A stretch of DNA of 7,158 nucleotides, from assembly GCA_017405115.1 (NCBI GenBank), contig JAFRBA010000140.1, positions 1 through 7,158 on the forward strand, written 5' to 3'. The notes under the pieces were generated by a model, which saw nothing but the letters and a program-made list of their open reading frames with translations, was not told the DNA's origin and did no database searches. The position numbers and the translations under genes were made by a program. Each line of letters opens with the position of its first letter. Positions within the stretch are counted from its first letter, which is position 1. The DNA comes from Kiritimatiellia bacterium (GTDB lineage: Bacteria > Verrucomicrobiota > Kiritimatiellia > RFP12 > UBA1067). Positions 6,951 to 7,158 of this stretch are shown in pieces.

Positions 6951-7158
6951 ACTTCATGTTGACTGCAGTCCTTGCGGCGGTGCTGCCGCTCCGGGTGGTC
7001 CCCAACAAGATCACCTACCCGGTCGGCGAGAGGGGCTGGTTCAATGTCGTGCTCACGAACGGCGAGGCGAAGGCGCGCCGCGCCGCGCTGAAGGTAGAGG
7101 AGAAGTGGGGGATAGAGGGCGACGTGCGCGTCGTCTGGGAAGGCGATGTCGAGATCGC
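6947..7158 (+). CDS. Exported protein with Ig-like N-terminus (3' truncated, 70 residues visible)
   Basis: The gene starts at the ATG of a second ATGA overlap (6947-6950), with GGAG (6932-6935) 11 nt upstream, and runs off the right edge with the frame open. Residues 1-15 are a hydrophobic leader, MNFMLTAVLAAVLPL, again without a basic residue before the core; the boundary with the mature part is unclear. The visible mature start has the pattern VVPNKITYPVGERGWFNVVLTN (longest quoted part here is residues 17-38, written in two pieces: VVPNKITYPVG and ERGWFNVVLTN), then an alternating strand around ALKVEEKW. A Tyr-x-x-Gly turn followed by a hydrophobic strand ending in Leu-x-Asn is typical of Ig-like beta-sandwich domains that precede catalytic domains in secreted glycosidases such as GH66. 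That is fold-level resemblance only, since the catalytic part lies outside the window. Confidence 0.85.
   Translation, partial: MNFMLTAVLAAVLPLRVVPNKITYPVGERGWFNVVLTNGEAKARRAALKVEEKWGIEGDVRVVWEGDVEI

Overview
The window is GC-rich DNA coding on the + strand only. It holds three complete genes flanked by two that run off the edges. All the complete products, and the one starting at the right edge, look exported, and none is a housekeeping protein. The style points to a PVC-superphylum bacterium: a giant protein with autotransporter-associated beta-strand (PATR) motifs but no translocator barrel, followed by secreted beta-sandwich proteins of obscure families. Gut Kiritimatiellia/Verrucomicrobiota is my best guess, but this is inference from gene content, and there is no rRNA or marker gene to confirm it.

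Layout. (1) Bases 2-226 are the 3' end of an unrecognised gene ending in a beta-rich domain. (2) A compact intergenic stretch (227-312) holds a hairpin overlapping the upstream stop, an extended -10 promoter candidate, a perfect 8-bp tandem duplication and a strong Shine-Dalgarno (SD). (3) Bases 313-4422 encode a 1369-residue exported beta-helix/PATR protein. (4) Bases 4438-6045 encode a 535-residue protein with a mutarotase-like beta-rich N-terminal half and a C-terminal domain resembling the putative glutamine amidotransferase-like family (PF07090). (5) Bases 6042-6950 encode a 302-residue protein of two probable beta-sandwich domains, the first resembling a carbohydrate-binding module. (6) Bases 6947-7158 are the 5' end of another exported gene, starting with an Ig-like strand pattern.

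Genes 2 to 5 look like one operon. The gaps are +15 bp, then two 4-bp ATGA overlaps, which implies translational coupling. Upstream reading-frame stops lie directly before the starts of the genes at 4438 and 6042, so those starts are well fixed. My reading is that the operon makes a large surface or secreted beta-helix plus partner proteins that handle extracellular carbohydrate. The carbohydrate link rests only on fold resemblance. The combination of PATR beta-helix, GATase-like protein and CBM-like protein in one coupled operon is the most interesting point here, and I do not recognise it as a described system.
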